Origin: Zhongshania aliphaticivorans
GTDB lineage: Bacteria > Pseudomonadota > Gammaproteobacteria > Pseudomonadales > Spongiibacteraceae
Length of the DNA: 64,000 nucleotides
Assembly: GCF_902705875.1 (NCBI RefSeq)
Contig: NZ_CACSIK010000001.1
Coordinates: 2,413,166-2,477,165 of the forward strand
Reading direction: 5' to 3'
Below the pieces are notes generated by a model, which made no database searches, was not told where the DNA came from, and saw only the letters and a list, made by a program, of their open reading frames with translations. Shown here piece by piece: positions 34,761 to 48,200 of this stretch (within the stretch, counting starts at the first letter, position 1; the number at the start of each line of letters is the position of its first letter). The translations under genes were made by a program, and so were the position numbers.

Positions 34761-34789
34761 AAACCCAGATCTTTGATCTGGGTTTTTTT
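34761..34789 (+). terminator. Terminator after tRNA-Arg
   Basis: AAACCCAGATC pairs with GATCTGGGTTT across TTT, the second arm running into seven consecutive T. A classical intrinsic terminator 26 nt after the tRNA. Confidence 0.9.
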
Positions 34790-34805
34790 ATGCCTGAAAT
34801 TTGAC

Positions 34806-34838
34806 TGTGCCCATGTTGTGCCCAAATCGTGCCCATTC
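34806..34838 (+). repeat. Three 11-bp-phased GTGCCCA direct repeats
   Basis: TGTGCCCATGT, TGTGCCCAAAT and CGTGCCCATTC follow one another without gap (starts at 34806, 34817 and 34828), just past the tRNA terminator. The one-helical-turn spacing suggests protein-binding sites on one DNA face, such as integrase arm sites, but no integrase gene is present. Confidence 0.55.
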
Positions 34839-34913
34839 AATTTTCAAAAGACTCAAATTCGACCTTCTAGCATCCAACTGCAAGCCCTTATAGGCACTGC
34901 TGCCAAGTGGTCA

Positions 34914-34967
34914 CTGACCTCTTATCTCGAGCCAAATAAAGTAAATCTATAAATGCTAAGAGGTCAG
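34914..34967. repeat. 11-bp inverted repeat, 32-nt loop
   Basis: CTGACCTCTTA (34914-34924) and its exact complement TAAGAGGTCAG (34957-34967). The loop is AT-rich. It could be a stem-loop of a transcript or element ends; neither is shown. Confidence 0.5.
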
Positions 34968-35461
34968 CCTGCGGCAATATTACTGCGCTCGGCTCAGGCT
35001 CAACCGACTCTACAATATGTCTCTACAACATTAACGGGGGATAGCCCTAATGTGGTGGCGCTGACGCCAAAGCTGCAAAGTTCCTAGGCTGGTATGGTAG
35101 TCAACGCTTGTGATGGGTTACACCTCTATAATGGGCTTCAAAGGATTCTAAGCCTTATGTTTTAGAAGCCCAGTAACGGACGTCATCACCTTATTACATT
35201 AACAGCTACCTTTCTAAATCCACAAACCAGCATCCAGAAAATTCTTACAAGGAGCCACAGGTTCGGCTGGGCTGAATCCAGCCCCCCGACTTCTGTCTGC
35301 CGTCTCAATATCAAAACTAGGCTAGCCTATAATTATTCCTTCATTAGACATCGATGCCCTAGCCTTAATTGTTGCCCCTATCGACACATAACAACACATG
35401 CCCAATTTGACCGCCGGAATAAAATTCGATGCCAGCATATACTTCCCAACCTCCCCTCCAG

Positions 35462-36290
35462 CTATTCAATAATGACACCTGTTTGAATTTCGATTGTGGC
35501 AGTGTCGCTGCCGTCAAAGCTCGTGTAGACATTGTAGCTCGCATCGCTTTGACCCGCGTCAAACGTCCAGTTAGATGTTGCAGGATCTAAATCGATACCG
35601 GACAGCTCGACTTGGTCATCACCATCACCCAAAATCCGCAGCACATTACCAGCATCGGTCATATCTAAGACATCTTGAAGTGACAGACTGGTGATTTCAT
35701 TCGCACCCGTAACGCTCAAATCAAGTATTTCGATGTTACTCAAATCATCTGCAAGATCGCCTCCGCTTAAATTCTCACCAAAGCGCAGTTGAATAGTGTC
35801 TTCACCAGCTAAACCGTTAACCCCACTGCCATCATAAACAAAAGTATCATCGCCAGTTGTAGGTTCGTACTCGGTAACACTTGTATTGATTCCGTTGCCA
35901 ATTTTAACGGTGGTTACCTTCGCGGGATCAGTAAGATCCGTCAGTGTATAAATATCATAATCCGGGTCCGTAGTATCATCCAACACCCAACCTGACGTTA
36001 ACGGATCGTTGTCCTTAAGCAACTCAACAGTATCACCAGCACCGCCATCAATAATCAGTACATTGTCTTCATCCGTCATTGCTTGTATGTCGGCTAAGCT
36101 TAGATTGCTGATGCTGTGGTCGTAGTCGGTATCACCCAAATTAATGGTTTCAATATTAGTTAACTTATTGTCAGCATCACCGTCGAAATCTAAATCTTCA
36201 CCAAAGCGCAATTGAATTGTATCTTCACCGGCTAAACCGTTAATTGCGTTACCATCGTAAAGAAATAGGTCATTTCCACCCGTAGCTTGA
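35462..36290 (-). repeat. Duplicated C-terminal secretion-type module of the adhesin
   Basis: Two copies, 423 bp (141 codons) apart, share GLAGEDTIQLRFGE, then a SLSLQDVLDMTDAGN/SLADIQAMTDEDN element and an LxxxGDGDDQVEL/DGGAGDTVEL element. They end the protein with no run of canonical GGxGxDxxx nonapeptides. By position they are the expected type I export signal region. Confidence 0.75.
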
Positions 36291-39200
36291 ACGGCACTGA
36301 TATTACTGACAAAACTGCCGGTCTCCGCCGCCGAAATATGACCACCATCTTCAGTTGTTACGGTGACTTGTACAGTTCGTACGCCGTCTGTTTGAATGAA
36401 ACCCAAGGTATCTAGCTGCGCTTCGGTAAGATTACTGAGCGTATATGTTCCGCCATCTGCTGCATCATAACTAACACCGGTAATCAAACTGCCATTATCA
36501 TAAAACGAGGCGTATTCGCCTAACCCAGCTAGAATGAGTGTTATAGCTTCGGAACCGTCATCATCGGAAACACTGACATTTAAATTAATATCATTAATTT
36601 CACCTTCAAGACCAAAGCTATTCGTTGGATTAATCGTTAAGCCATCCGCCACTGCTTCTACCGCTATATCAAAAGTATCTTGGCTAGTCTCAACATATTG
36701 AAGAGATTCCTCTCCGCTTAGGGCTGTGAGAGTTACACCAGCAACAGATCCGCTCCAATTTATTGGCGGCAACACTGCAATATAAGGAGGCAACTCACCG
36801 GCTATAGTTGGAATTGACCAACCACTACTACCCGCATTATTTGCCAACACAGCGCCGGTGCCATCACTGTTGCTACTGGTATAAACAAGGAAGCCATCTG
36901 GCAGCCCACTTAGTAAAACTGCAACAACGCTTTCCGAACCATCCGTATCAACAAGCCCAGTACCGGAGATATCCAGTTTTATTAATGTATCTTCATCACC
37001 GCTTACATCTTCTGCTGTAATATCAAAACCATCGTTTAACGGGAATACCTCCACAGTATCTGAATGAGTTTCTGCCAATTCAGTTGTGCTGGACTTACTT
37101 TCAGCTGCACCAACTTCCTGTGTTTGCAACCAAGTACTAAGTTTTACAGTTCCGGCTTTATGTTCTGATGGCTGGTATATTAGTTGAGGTGAATCCCCTA
37201 CTGCGACAGGGTTCACGATGTAGTAATCACCATCAGGCACACCATCGACACCCGTAACAGCCTGCAACGTCAACTCGGCTCCGCTATAAGAAAGCGTGCC
37301 GCCGCTCATACCCGTTTCCGTCAACTGCACATATAAATTATCATTTACAACTTGGCTAAAAGTACCGTCTTCACTATTAGTAATAGCTACGGTGAAAGTT
37401 ACTGAGTCATCTTCCCCAACAACATTAGGGCGGTCCTCAACGCTTCCACCATTATTACTTATAGTAAGTACCGCAGGATCAGTAACTGGCGTCACTGGCT
37501 GGTTCACAAGCACAGTGTCACTATTACGGTCACCACTAGGTGCGTAAGTAGTCAATGTGCTCTGGAATTCCATTACCCCTGCGTGCGTGTTGTTATTCCA
37601 TTCATCAGGTAAAGTAATTTGAATATTATTTAGCAATACCTGCAAAGCGGCATCATCGCCTGAACCTGAGGCTGTCCACGTTTCAATACCATCGACAATC
37701 GTGAGTTCCATACCACTTACCTGCGTTCCAGCAGGGAAACCGGTAATTGTGACAGAAAAATCACTGCTACCCGTTATTGTCCCATTTAATGCTTGATTAA
37801 GAGTGAATGATGTATCTTCGGTCGCTGTAAAACTCGCATCATCTTCCCAAGTGGTAATACCTGCCGCCAAATCAAGTTGCGCATTAGTATCATCAAATAC
37901 GGGTGTTGTGGTCAGTGTCCACGAATCTGATGCTTCGTGTTCAGAGTTATTATTTCCGTCTTCAGTGACAACTCGAACAAATAACTCTAAATCTGTTAAA
38001 TCAGCCAATTTATCTGCAGTACCACTAAAATCGTATACTAGGTCAAAATTAACGGATCCAAGCAAGTTGTCATCGACAGGGTCGACGACTTTCAGCAACC
38101 ATCGCCCGCTATTAGGAGCGTCAGGATTATGAGTATTAGGGAAGTTACCAATATAATCAGCATTCTCAATCGTCACACCAGCAGGTACACCGTCAATAAT
38201 GACCTGTGTAACCTGCTCACTACCATCATAGTCTCGCTCATTATTGGCGTTAGGGTCTTGATCCTTCGTCAGCGTTAGATTGACCTCTAACTTGGTATTT
38301 CCACTAACTTCTACATCATCTCCAACAATAGTAGCTTTATCACCGTTCTCAATGGCCACTATGCTATTGATTACCAGCGTAGCTGAATCCGTCACCGCAC
38401 CAATCACTAGAGAATGTGTAGCTAAGGTGTGTTGGCCTACAGCGACCAAAGTACCGTCTGATGACGGATCGGTAATTTCGTAACTTACGCCAAAGTCAAA
38501 ACTTCCATTAATATTAGACGTACCTTTTGCGTAGACATTGTCCATTGCCGCATCAGTTAGCTTATACCAACCATCCTCTAAGACAACGCCAGGCTGTCCC
38601 ACTGCAGCTGCTAGCGTCGTTGTTCCATCGGCCCCAAGATACAATGTGTATTGCCCAGCATCAGCATCTAAATCATCCACTTTGATCCAAATAGAAGATA
38701 CGAATTCATCAGTATCATTATTTTGCTGTATTAAACTGAAATTAACTTTACCCAGCGTATCTTCATCTAAATCGTCCGTCGTATTATTAATTGTCGCTTC
38801 TGGGCTTGGCGTAACGGTAAAGCTCAAAGGTACAGCAGCACTCGACTGTGCATCCCCATCATTTTCTGTGGTAATTGCAACGACACTAGCCGTCACCGTT
38901 CCGCTATAATTTAATGGTAACAGTACTTTCGCATCATCTAATTGATCCGTAGTCAATAACCACGTTCGCCCACTACCCGTGCCGCCAATAAAGGTTGCAC
39001 CATCAACAAAAAACTGCGCATCCAAACCACTAATGCTTAACGTTAAAACTTCTGAACCATCAGTATCAGTTAATGCAGCATTTGTAATAACTTGGCTAAG
39101 CGCCACACTGCCGTAATCATCGTAAAGAACTGCAGCATCCGCACTTGCCTCAGTAAAAACAGGATTGTCTGTCGTCAAACTTGCTATATCTGCATCGCCG

Positions 39201-42200
39201 CGTACAACTACTTGAATAGCTTGCCCTTGTGCAGGTGATATGCTGGATACACCACCAAATTCATCAACAGATACGGCTGACACATCAAGCGTAAAGTCCT
39301 CATAACTATGCTCTGGCGGACGAATCGTCAGGCTCGTACTACGATTAAACTCAGTAATCGTAACGCTGCCGGAACTAGAATCCAGCACAACTCCACCGTA
39401 GGTCAAAATCGCACCGGCTGGGATATCAGATAGTGTAATGTTGAACGTTTCAGACGAATCAGAACTGATCGGGCGGATGTTCAAAGCAATATCAGTATCC
39501 TCAGTACCTCGCGCACGACCTGCTACCGCCAAAGTAACATCATCAGCCACAGGGTTAATGGTGACACTACTTAGTGTTGCTGAACCTCCGGTCCATTCCG
39601 AAATGATTCCTGTATCTGGGTCAGTATCAATCGTGTGAGCTTGCACTGCTATATTAAAAATACCAGCAAAGTTATTCGCGGCCTTAAATTGCAATGTATC
39701 TAGATAGCTGACTGGCACTTCAATCGCAGTACCATTAAAGGTTTGTGTCACCCAGGTAGTGCCACCATCCGTCGAATAACGGAACTGCGAGCCGTTAGCG
39801 TTCGCCTGAGAACCATCGCCACTAATTAATGTAGGGGTAAATACCGCAAAAGTTTGCTCGCTACCAGGAGCAGCATTGTTTTCATCATCTTGGTTGCTCC
39901 AACCATCTAAAGGCAAGACGCCATCGTCAACACTACTCAAGTCAAACCAAGTGTCTTCTTCACCTGGCGTTACGTAGTCGTGATCAGCATTGATTGTGAT
40001 GTCAGCAACAGTGTCTCCATCAGTATCAATAACCAACTGCTCTGCGACGGCAGTCACTTCAACGTTAATAGTGAGAAGCGTATCTACTTCAGGACTATCA
40101 ACCAATACACCGTTGACCGTTTGACTATCTTGCGTGGTTACCGTGACATCAATGTCTTCATCTGTGCTGCTATGCGGCGCTGGGGTGATGGTAAAGCCAT
40201 CTAATACAGCTTCGCGCTCTGCCTCCGTGCCGGCGGTGAACTCAATGGTGTAGGTATTACCAGTCAGATCAGTCGTCCACGCTGCACCATTTGCTACTGC
40301 TGAGTCGTTCATCACCCAGTCAGTAGGCACGTCAAAGATAACTTTCGTGATGACTTCAGTACCTGTTGACATACCGGTGTCAATCACAGCTACGTTCTGC
40401 AAGAAGGCCACAGATGTATCTTCTGGTGTTGTTATGTCGCCTGCTTCTAGCGCTACATCGCCCGCTACGGGAGTTACGTGAAGATTAAGAGTTACACTGT
40501 TATTGGCGGTGTTTGCTTCAGCAACACCATCAACATTATTGCCCTCATTACCCACGTTAAAGCCATCGGAGTCCTTATCTTGTGCATTCAGTGTGATGTT
40601 AATGCCGTTTAAATCACCACTGAAATTTTCAGCAGCGCCAATAGTGATATTAGCAAAGCTATTAATGTCACCCGTTTGGCCAGCATTACCATTTTTATCA
40701 TTGATAGTTCGATCATCACCGTTAGCCAACGCAGTGCCGTTAACCATAATGGTGTGGCCAGTAGTGTTTTCAATGGTGATAGAACGCACTTCACTGCCAT
40801 CAAGATCTTCAAACGATGACGTTAGAATGTCATTCAGTATGAACGAGGTATCCTCTTTGATGGTAACACCAGCAACCGTATCGGCTCCGTTATAAGTAAC
40901 GGTATTAACATTATCAACCGTGCCAGCAACAGCATCATTAAACAGCAGCTGAGCATCATCAGTAACCGCTTGCACGTAGACAAGCACATCGGTGCTGGTG
41001 ATTGCGCCGGCGTTTAAGTCTAGCGGCTCGTCGCTGTCGTTTACTTCGTAACTGGTGACCGATGTGGTAACCGTAAAGTTGGTGTGGTCATGCTCGGGTG
41101 GCAACACTTGCAGCGCTTCGAATTGCTCTGTAGTTAATGTGATATCCGCGCCCGTTTCTGCACCGTCAATATGTGTTCCGTCGCTAATGTATACCTTAAT
41201 AGCCCCGCCGTTTGCGCTGTACGAAATCGCGCCAGTTCCATCAAGTTGAGCAGCACTTAGTATCGCACCGTCAGGAATACCGGTTAAGGTGATAGCACCT
41301 AAAAGCTCTGGGTTATCGCCCGCTTCCACACCATTAGCATCTGTATCATCAACGACCACAGGCGCATTGAGGCCTAGCGCAACGGCCGTATCCTCAAGGG
41401 TTTCAACCGAAGCTTCATCTACCTCTAAAGTCGGTGCGTCAGCAATGGGATTAACCGTGATGGTGACTTCTGTAACGGCTTCCGTCAGCGTTTGGAACGA
41501 GAACACGTTTTCACCGCTGTAATGCTCATTAGGCACATAGGTAATCGTGCCATCGGCATTTACCGTGACGGTGCCGTAATCCACATCGTACTCTTTGCTG
41601 CCATCGCCGTTCGTAACCGTTGCTACTAGCTCGACATCGTTACTATCAAAAATCTTAGTATTTTCCGGTGTCGCATCCGCGGAGGTATTGAACGTCGTCC
41701 CTGCACTATCTTCGTCAATGGTCTTAGCTATGGTAGCGGCAGACGTATCATCGGCCACGGTGACATCGAAGCTTGCGGTGTCTGTATCGCCATCGCTGTC
41801 TGTCACCACAACGTCAAATGTAAAATCGTAATCTACTGCTTCATCTATTACATTTTGCAGGATAAAGGTGTAACCGGCGTCGGCGTCCGTTGAGTCATTG
41901 ATGACAACGGTGAATACTTTGTCAGCCTCTGCGCGACCAGCACCACGGTACGCAGTCAACGTATGGTCATCATCAGACAGTACATACTCAACATCTACAC
42001 CCGCAGACTCTAGATCTAGCCCCGCCAAAGTCGTTGGCATCTCAGTATCAAAGGTCACATCAAAGGTGTCTTTGCCCACCGTAATCGGCAGATCACCAGT
42101 GACGGTTAGCGCAGGAGCATCAGGGTCGCTGCCAAGTGCCAAATTCGCTTCATCGACTGCCGCAGCAGTAATGGTAGCGTCATTGAACTCGGGCACGGTG

Positions 42201-45200
42201 TCTGTAACGGTGATGACCTGAGTAGCAGTACCAACAATGTCTCCGTCGTTATCAGTTACTCGATAGCTAAAATCATCATTTAACGAGGTGTCATTAGTCG
42301 CTATTATGTGATCAGCAGAATCAATAGGCTCGTATGTCCAACTGCCGTCTTGGTTTACAGTCAGCTCACCGTATTGAGTCTCAACCGTTAAACCAGCCGC
42401 AGGAACACCTACATTGGCTTGTGCATCACCGTCACGATTTGTATAGCTAATGTCATGCACTAGGCCGCCATCGGCACCTAACGTATCGTTTGTTAATAAG
42501 TTGGCTCCCGTATTAGCCGAGCCTACTGCAGTTCCACCCTCAACCACTGTAACTGGGGTGTCATTAACCAATACCATTGGTATGTCATCGGTCACATTAA
42601 GAGTTAATGAGCTGCTAACTGTAGAATCGATATCCGAAACCGCATAGCCCACGGTAATAGCTAGGTTATTGGTTCCGCCTGCATTAGCATGATCCAGTGG
42701 CTGGTTTAGCGTCATGGTCATACTTTGCGTGGCGCCACTCACATCTGTTGTTGCGTTATTTAACTGCAATACAAACACGTCATCACCACCAGCAGAGGCG
42801 GTTAGCGTATGACCACTATTGCTAATGGCGTAGCTTAGATCAGTATCACCTGAACTTAGGTTTTGACTTTCAAGTTGGGTAATTGTTGCGGCGTTAAAAA
42901 CCACATCACTAATGTCGTCTTGGGTTTTACTGATATTGAGCAGTTCAGTAACTTCATTATCGATAACCGCACCTGCACTACCCTGACTATTGTTGTTTGC
43001 TTCATCAATAGCTATCGTGACTGTGTTATCCAGAGTGGGGTCCGTATCAGTAATAACTATCGGCTGAGTCGACGTATTGGAGATACTGCCATCGTCGTCA
43101 ATCAAACGGTAACCAAAACTACCTTCATCTGACGAGCCTGTTGCATCGTGCTCATAGCTATCATTAGGAACAAAATTCCAGTCGCCATCGCTATTCACTG
43201 TCAACACACCAGTAGGAGTAGTAACAGCTTGCGTCAGAACAAGCGGTAGGAATTCGAAGGTTTGAGTATCCCCTGCCGCATCTGTGTAAGTGAAGTCGTA
43301 AATGGTCGGTGTGCCATCCGCTGAGGCGGTATCGTTTCCAATCAAATTGCCGGAAAGTAACGCCGCGCCTTCGGTTGTCGTAACCGACGTATCATCGGCC
43401 GCCATTGGCGTGGTATCAGTCACATTCAATGGCTGAGCCGCCCAGTTACTTATATCTCCGTCACCGTCAATCAAGTTGTAACGGAACTGGTCACTTTCAG
43501 CCACGCCGCCGGTATGGTCTATAACTGCGTCGCTGGTGTAGCTCCACGTGCCATCAGGATTAACCGTTAATTGGCCGTACTTGGTATTCAGTACTCCCGT
43601 GGTAACGCCATTTAGCGTAGCCATTGCGACAACACCGAGGTCATCAAGGTATTCGATTTGATGAACTTCTGCGCCATCCGCACCTTGAGCGTCAGCTGTA
43701 CCACCAGTAATAAGGTTTACACCACCACTGGCTGAACCAACTGTTTCTGTACCTTCCGAAACATTTACCGCAGTCTGCGCTACGGCAGTTGGTACGTCAT
43801 CGGTAACAGTCACATCGAAACTGCCAGTCGCCGTATCGCCATCACCGTCAGTTACAACAACATCAAACGGCAGAACTATTTCAAGATCATTGCCTCCGAT
43901 ATGATCTATAGGCGCTGAAAGTACATAGCTATAACCGGCAATCGCCGCCGTTGGATTGGTAATGGTGGCTGTGAAGACTGTTACAGCACCCGCTACAGCC
44001 GTTAACGTATGTCCATCTCCACTCAAGGAATAACTTAAAGCTACGTTATTGGATGTTAGACCCAAAGCAAGGAAATCAGCCTCTGAGTCGGCTGCAAACT
44101 GCGTATCCACACCATCACCTGACAGCGATATATCCAAACTACCTGTTTGGGTCAATGCACCATTATTTGGTACCGTACCTGTCAGTAAGTTTGCTTCATT
44201 AACTGTCGCGTCATCTGGCGCATCAATTATTGGTCCATCATCTTCAAAGATGAATTTATCGCCAATATTAATTGTCTCGCTATCGGCTGCCGTATCACCA
44301 TCACCATCGGTAATGGTGGCCGTGCCCGTCAAAGTGATTAAGCTGGCTAATAAACTTTGTGTGTCGCCACTAAAGTCTGCTAGGTCTGTTTGATCGGTTG
44401 TGTGATCAATAGGCAGAAACTGTGTCAACGTTACAACACCCGTAGCTGAGTTCACTGTAATAGTGAACACGGTATTACCGTCAGCCGTGCCGGTAATGGT
44501 ATCTCCAGATTGCGACAACGTGATGTCTTCTTCATTGCTCTTAAGGTCAGACACCGAATCATCCAAACCCAGAGCGTAGCCCCATACCGTGCCGGCATTG
44601 CCATCGGCACCGTAGTTAGAGGTATCTACTGAAAAAGCACCTGCAAAATTTTGGTTCGCTGTGCTGCTTCCAGGAAGATCTGAATCCGTGGTAGTGATTG
44701 TCGCCAGCCCTGCCGGACCCGATGTCGCCGTTGTAATGCTCGGGCCGTCATCAAAGAAGGTGAAACGATTACCAATAGCTATGGTGCTTGTTACCTCATC
44801 ACCATCACCATCTGTCGCTGTAGCTATAATACTAACGGCTGTATTAATAATAGATGTGTTGTCGTTGGGGTCCCCAGCATCTAAATGTTTAACAGCGCGC
44901 TGTTGATCTACAGTAACTTCACCCGTAACACTATTAATGCTGATAGTAAGTACTGTATTACCGCCCGCAGTACCTGTAATGATTGTACCGTCACCATTAA
45001 CAGCAAACACAACACTGGCATCAGTGGCTGTATCGACTAAACCACTGACGGGGTTTGCATCTAATGAATAGAGCGTAGCATCAGCAAGAGCGGCTCCGTC
45101 AGCACCATATTCAACACTAAATAAACCACTTAAAGTCACTGCCGGATCAGTACCTAAGGTACTTTCATCAACAGTGAATAATGGCAATGCAGCGCCAGTT

Positions 45201-48200
45201 TGAGTAATAACAGGAATGTCATCAACAATGGCCACCGATAAAGTATCGGTAGACGTATCGTTATCCATGTCTTTAAGGTTTATTGTGAAATTTTCAAACA
45301 GGTCATTGCGACCGCTACCACTTGTATGAGTTTCTGCATCAACCAATGTATAGGTGTAACTAACTTCACCTGTGTTTTCGTTATAAGCTGTGATTGCTAA
45401 TGTATTGCCCAACGCCGTTGTAATAGTCGGCAATGGTCCTTGAGTCACATTATTCAAGGCAATGTTATAAGTACTACCATCATGGGTTAGGCTAAGTTCT
45501 TGCACGCCATCTGGAGAGGTGATGGTGAACGTGCCATTAGCCGTGGTGCTGCCAGAACCCACAGCCGTTCCATCCCCCAATTTACTTTCGAGCACAGTAA
45601 CATCGCCACCGCTGGCTTGAGGCGTTACATCTGATATCACTACACCAGCATCGGTAATACTAACTGTTAATGTTGATGTGTCAGTATCACCATCGGCATC
45701 TTCTAATGTGTAAGTGAATACATCATTCACTCCACCGGCTGTGCCAGCATCACGCTGATAACTGTATGTGCCATCAGCTTGAATAGTGAGGACACCGTAT
45801 GCGCCATTGATAGTAGTGGTTGAATTGTTGGCAGGTGGTATGACATCTGTTCCACCAAAGTTGATATTGGTTATCGTTGAACCATCAGCACCTTCTGTAT
45901 CTTCACCAGCACCTGTATCAATTACATTCCCAGTGACTGCAGCATAAGAGCCTTCAGCAACGGTTGCAGTATCATTAACTGCTGTTGGTACGTCATCCGT
46001 TACGGTAACAGTAAAGGCATCAGTATCACTGTCGCCATCACTGTCTGTAACAGTAAAACCAAAGTCTAAATCAACAGCCGCAGCGACATGATCTAGCGTG
46101 CCTTGAAGCGTAAAGGTGTAACTTACCGTGCTCGCCGTAGGGTTGTTAATCTCAACCGTGAACACTTTGTCTGCTTCAGTACGTCCTGCGCCGCTATAGG
46201 CAATCAATGTATGTGCATCTGATAGTACATACTCAACGTCGACACCACCCGACTTCAATAACTGCCCTTCTAGAGCTGTCTTTGTCGCTGCGGTAAACGT
46301 TGTATCAATACTATCCGCGGCCTTAGTCACAGCCAACGACCCACTTGCGATTAAGTCTAACGGCGCTGGGTCGGAACCCGTTGGTAAATTCGCTTCATCT
46401 ACACCGCTATCCCCGGGTGCACCAATGACTGGACCGGTATCCGTAACTTCTATTTCTTGGGTAGCCGAAGTGGCGCTGATGTCGCCATCCGCATCAATGA
46501 TGTTATAGCTAAAGTTATCTTGCTCACTTAAACCATTAGTTGAATGGTCAACCGATGTTGTGGTGGTTGATGTTGCCGCACTGGTATACAACCAACTGCC
46601 GTCGCTATGCACCGTTAGGCTACCGTACTGAGTTGTTAACGCGCCGGTATTACCACCATCGGCGATGGCGGCTGTGGTTGTTTCGACGCCACTTGCATTA
46701 TTGTAGGTAACCGTATGCACCCGTGCGCCATCAGCACCTTGGATGTCGTTGGCAAGGAGATTTTCATCGCCACTGCCTGTGCCTACGGTAATACCACCTT
46801 CGGCCAAGACGACTCCAGCTTCGCTTGCGCCTACGGTAGGAATGTCATCAACGATATTTACATGCAACGTGCCAATACGCACGTCACCCTCTACATCGCT
46901 AACGCGAATCTCTAACGCTTCATCAAAACTATTATTCCCAGCGGCATTGTCGTGCGTTACAGGACCTGTCAATTCATAGCTATAACTAACAACACCTGTT
47001 CCTGTATTGTAGTCGCTAATGGTCATTGTGCCGTTGGGCGTATTAACTACAATAGGAGCTCCTGACGTAGCAGCATTAAGTGCAGCGGCACTGATTGTTG
47101 TACCAGCGACTTGAACCTCGTCGAGTGCATCGTTCAAGGTTATTGTGAACGTACCGCTGGCACTTTCACTATTTGCTGCCGCATCTGAACCAACCACATC
47201 TAAACCAGCTTCATTAACGGTAATGTGTCCATCAACACCGCCATTCATATCAGCAATAGCCAACTTAGGTACATCACGGCCATCATTAGCCGTATTGCCG
47301 TAAGTATCAGTTGCTACAACGCTGACGGATTCATTGCCACTTAAGTCGTTCCCAAAGTCATAAGACCAATCGCCATTACCATCAACCACCACGGTGGCAA
47401 TAGGCACTACCGCGCCATCAACCGTAATGGCAATCGAAGCACCAGGTTCACCAGTACCCGTTAATGAAGCGGTATTATCATCATCATTCACCGTCAGAGA
47501 GTCTGCCGTAACCGTGGTCACAGTGTCTTGTAATATTGTATCTATAGTACTTGTCGACTGATTGTTTGCGTCGCTAGCCCACATCGTCACTGTTAGCGTG
47601 CCATCGGGTAAACTACTCAAATCTGCGCTGCTGCTGAAGCTCCCGTCACCATTTATGGTGATATTCGCAACATTCAACGCAAGCCCCATACCGCCACCGG
47701 AACTACTAATAATGACGTTAGTAAGAGCGCCCCCCGCTGGAATTTGTCCATTGATCGTGACGTCTGTTCTATCATCTAAACTACTTAATACGTTCTCACC
47801 AGTATTCGCATCCGCTAGGCTTGCATCATCAATAATATCCACACCAATAACATTGACGGTCCATGTTGCTGTATCGGTGCTATTCCCTAGGTTATTATCG
47901 TCGCTTACGGTGTAAGGAATTTGTACTTCACCCATAAAACCCGCTTCGGGTTCAAAGGTTAAAGTGCCGTTTGCATTTAATGTGACCGTACCTTGTCCAG
48001 CCAGAACAACATGGCCACCAGAGCTAATAACGTCGCCATTGATATGAGTCACTCGCAATACATCAGTAGTATCTAGGTCAGTATCATTACCACGCACATC
48101 AAAGGTTATTGCAGTATTTTGAGAGGTAATGGATAAATCATCAGCCGCTGTCGGGGCATCGTTGCTGCCCGTAATCGTCACCGTGATACTCGCGGTATCC

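Larger units (their letters stand above)
34790..35461. other. Gene-free stretch between tRNA-Arg and adhesin
   Basis: About 670 bases with no supportable gene. It holds three GTGCCCA repeats at an exact 11-bp period (34806-34838), an 11-bp inverted repeat CTGACCTCTTA / TAAGAGGTCAG (34914-34924 with 34957-34967), a GGGCTTC / GAAGCCC pair (35133-35139 with 35165-35171) and a GGCTGG / CCAGCC hairpin near 35260-35285. No clear terminator for the adhesin gene is visible. The region may be a relic of an integrated element at the tRNA, or hold an unrecognised small RNA. Confidence 0.4.

Noticed and set aside
34746..34952. 68-codon frame after tRNA-Arg
   Set aside because: It runs through the tRNA terminator and the phased repeats, and has no Shine-Dalgarno sequence or recognisable domain.
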